A DNA stretch of 5,130 nt from Candidatus Nomurabacteria bacterium RIFCSPLOWO2_12_FULL_46_14. GTDB lineage: Bacteria > Patescibacteriota > Minisyncoccia > Phycocordibacterales > UBA9973. The notes below the pieces were generated by a model, which saw nothing but the letters and a program-made list of their open reading frames with translations, was not told the origin of the DNA and made no database searches. Positions 5,071 to 5,130 of this stretch are shown piece by piece. Location: assembly GCA_001786225.1 (NCBI GenBank), contig MFVV01000031.1, positions 1 to 5,130 of the forward strand, in the 5' to 3' direction. How positions within the stretch are numbered: the first letter of the stretch is position 1; every line of letters begins with the position of its first letter. A program made the translations under genes and the position numbers.

Positions 5071-5130
5071 ATGCCTAATATAACAATTTACTCCACCCCG
5101 ACCTGTCACTTCTGCCACATGGCTAAGAAC
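5071..5130 (+). CDS. Glutaredoxin-like (NrdH/Grx) thiol-disulfide oxidoreductase, N-terminal 20 residues
   Basis: The frame opens at ATG 5071 and runs off the window edge. The 20 visible residues begin MPNITIYSTPTC and continue HFCHMAKN. This is the first beta strand plus the active-site turn of a glutaredoxin-fold protein, with a CxxC pair at Cys12 and Cys15 (C-H-F-C). The usual glutaredoxin motif is CPYC; CHFC keeps both redox cysteines. The phrase YSTPTC followed by CxxC and an MAK helix start is typical of small NrdH/glutaredoxin-like proteins of about 75-85 residues. Such proteins pass electrons to ribonucleotide reductase or other disulfide substrates in the cytoplasm. It has its own promoter upstream. 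With only the N-terminus visible, full length, substrate and any fused domain cannot be judged. Confidence 0.85.
   Translation, partial: MPNITIYSTPTCHFCHMAKN

Overview
The window looks like a stretch of a bacterial chromosome carrying core genes for the cell envelope, division and translation. All readable genes are on the + strand. The order is: the 3' end of a MurJ-type lipid II flippase gene (1-597), a complete ABC exporter half-transporter (628-2430), lepA encoding elongation factor 4 (2427-4331), a 225-base spacer with a long hairpin, a small FtsB/DivIC-type division protein gene (4557-4934), a tRNA-Gly(CCC) gene (4937-5007), and the 5' end of a glutaredoxin-like gene (5071 to the window edge). 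TGA serves as a stop in three genes, including the ATGA junction between the ABC gene and lepA, so the standard bacterial code applies. The style of the proteins and the in-gene palindromes suggest a Patescibacteria/CPR (Parcubacteria-like) genome. That is an inference from general resemblance, not a search result.

The ABC gene and lepA overlap by four bases (ATGA), so they are probably translationally coupled. murJ ends only 30 bases before the ABC gene and may be co-transcribed with it. However, a plausible extended -10 promoter sits in that gap and would give an essentially leaderless ABC mRNA. The best promoter in the window (TTGTTA, 17 bases, TATAAT) lies just before the division gene and predicts a leader of about 8-9 bases. 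It would also cover the tRNA, which begins two bases after that gene's stop. A third promoter with an extended -10 lies between the tRNA and the glutaredoxin gene. I see no Shine-Dalgarno sequence in front of any of the four visible starts.

The most unusual content is a set of short palindromes lying in frame inside coding sequence. There is a hairpin with a TTCG loop in the first extracytoplasmic loop of the ABC protein. A 13-bp perfect palindrome forms its C-terminal tail. Two C/G-rich palindromic inserts lie in LepA, one in the GTPase domain before the DTPGH motif and one at the GTPase/domain II boundary. Together the LepA inserts account for nearly all of its extra length (634 residues against about 600), and both carry G-quadruplex motifs on the template strand. 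A further long inverted repeat lies just after lepA. The set resembles dispersed palindromic elements that tolerate insertion into genes, like the Rickettsia palindromic elements. LepA also has a changed G4 motif (SKID) and G5 motif (SGK). I see no evidence for a CRISPR array, phage, transposase or defence system here.
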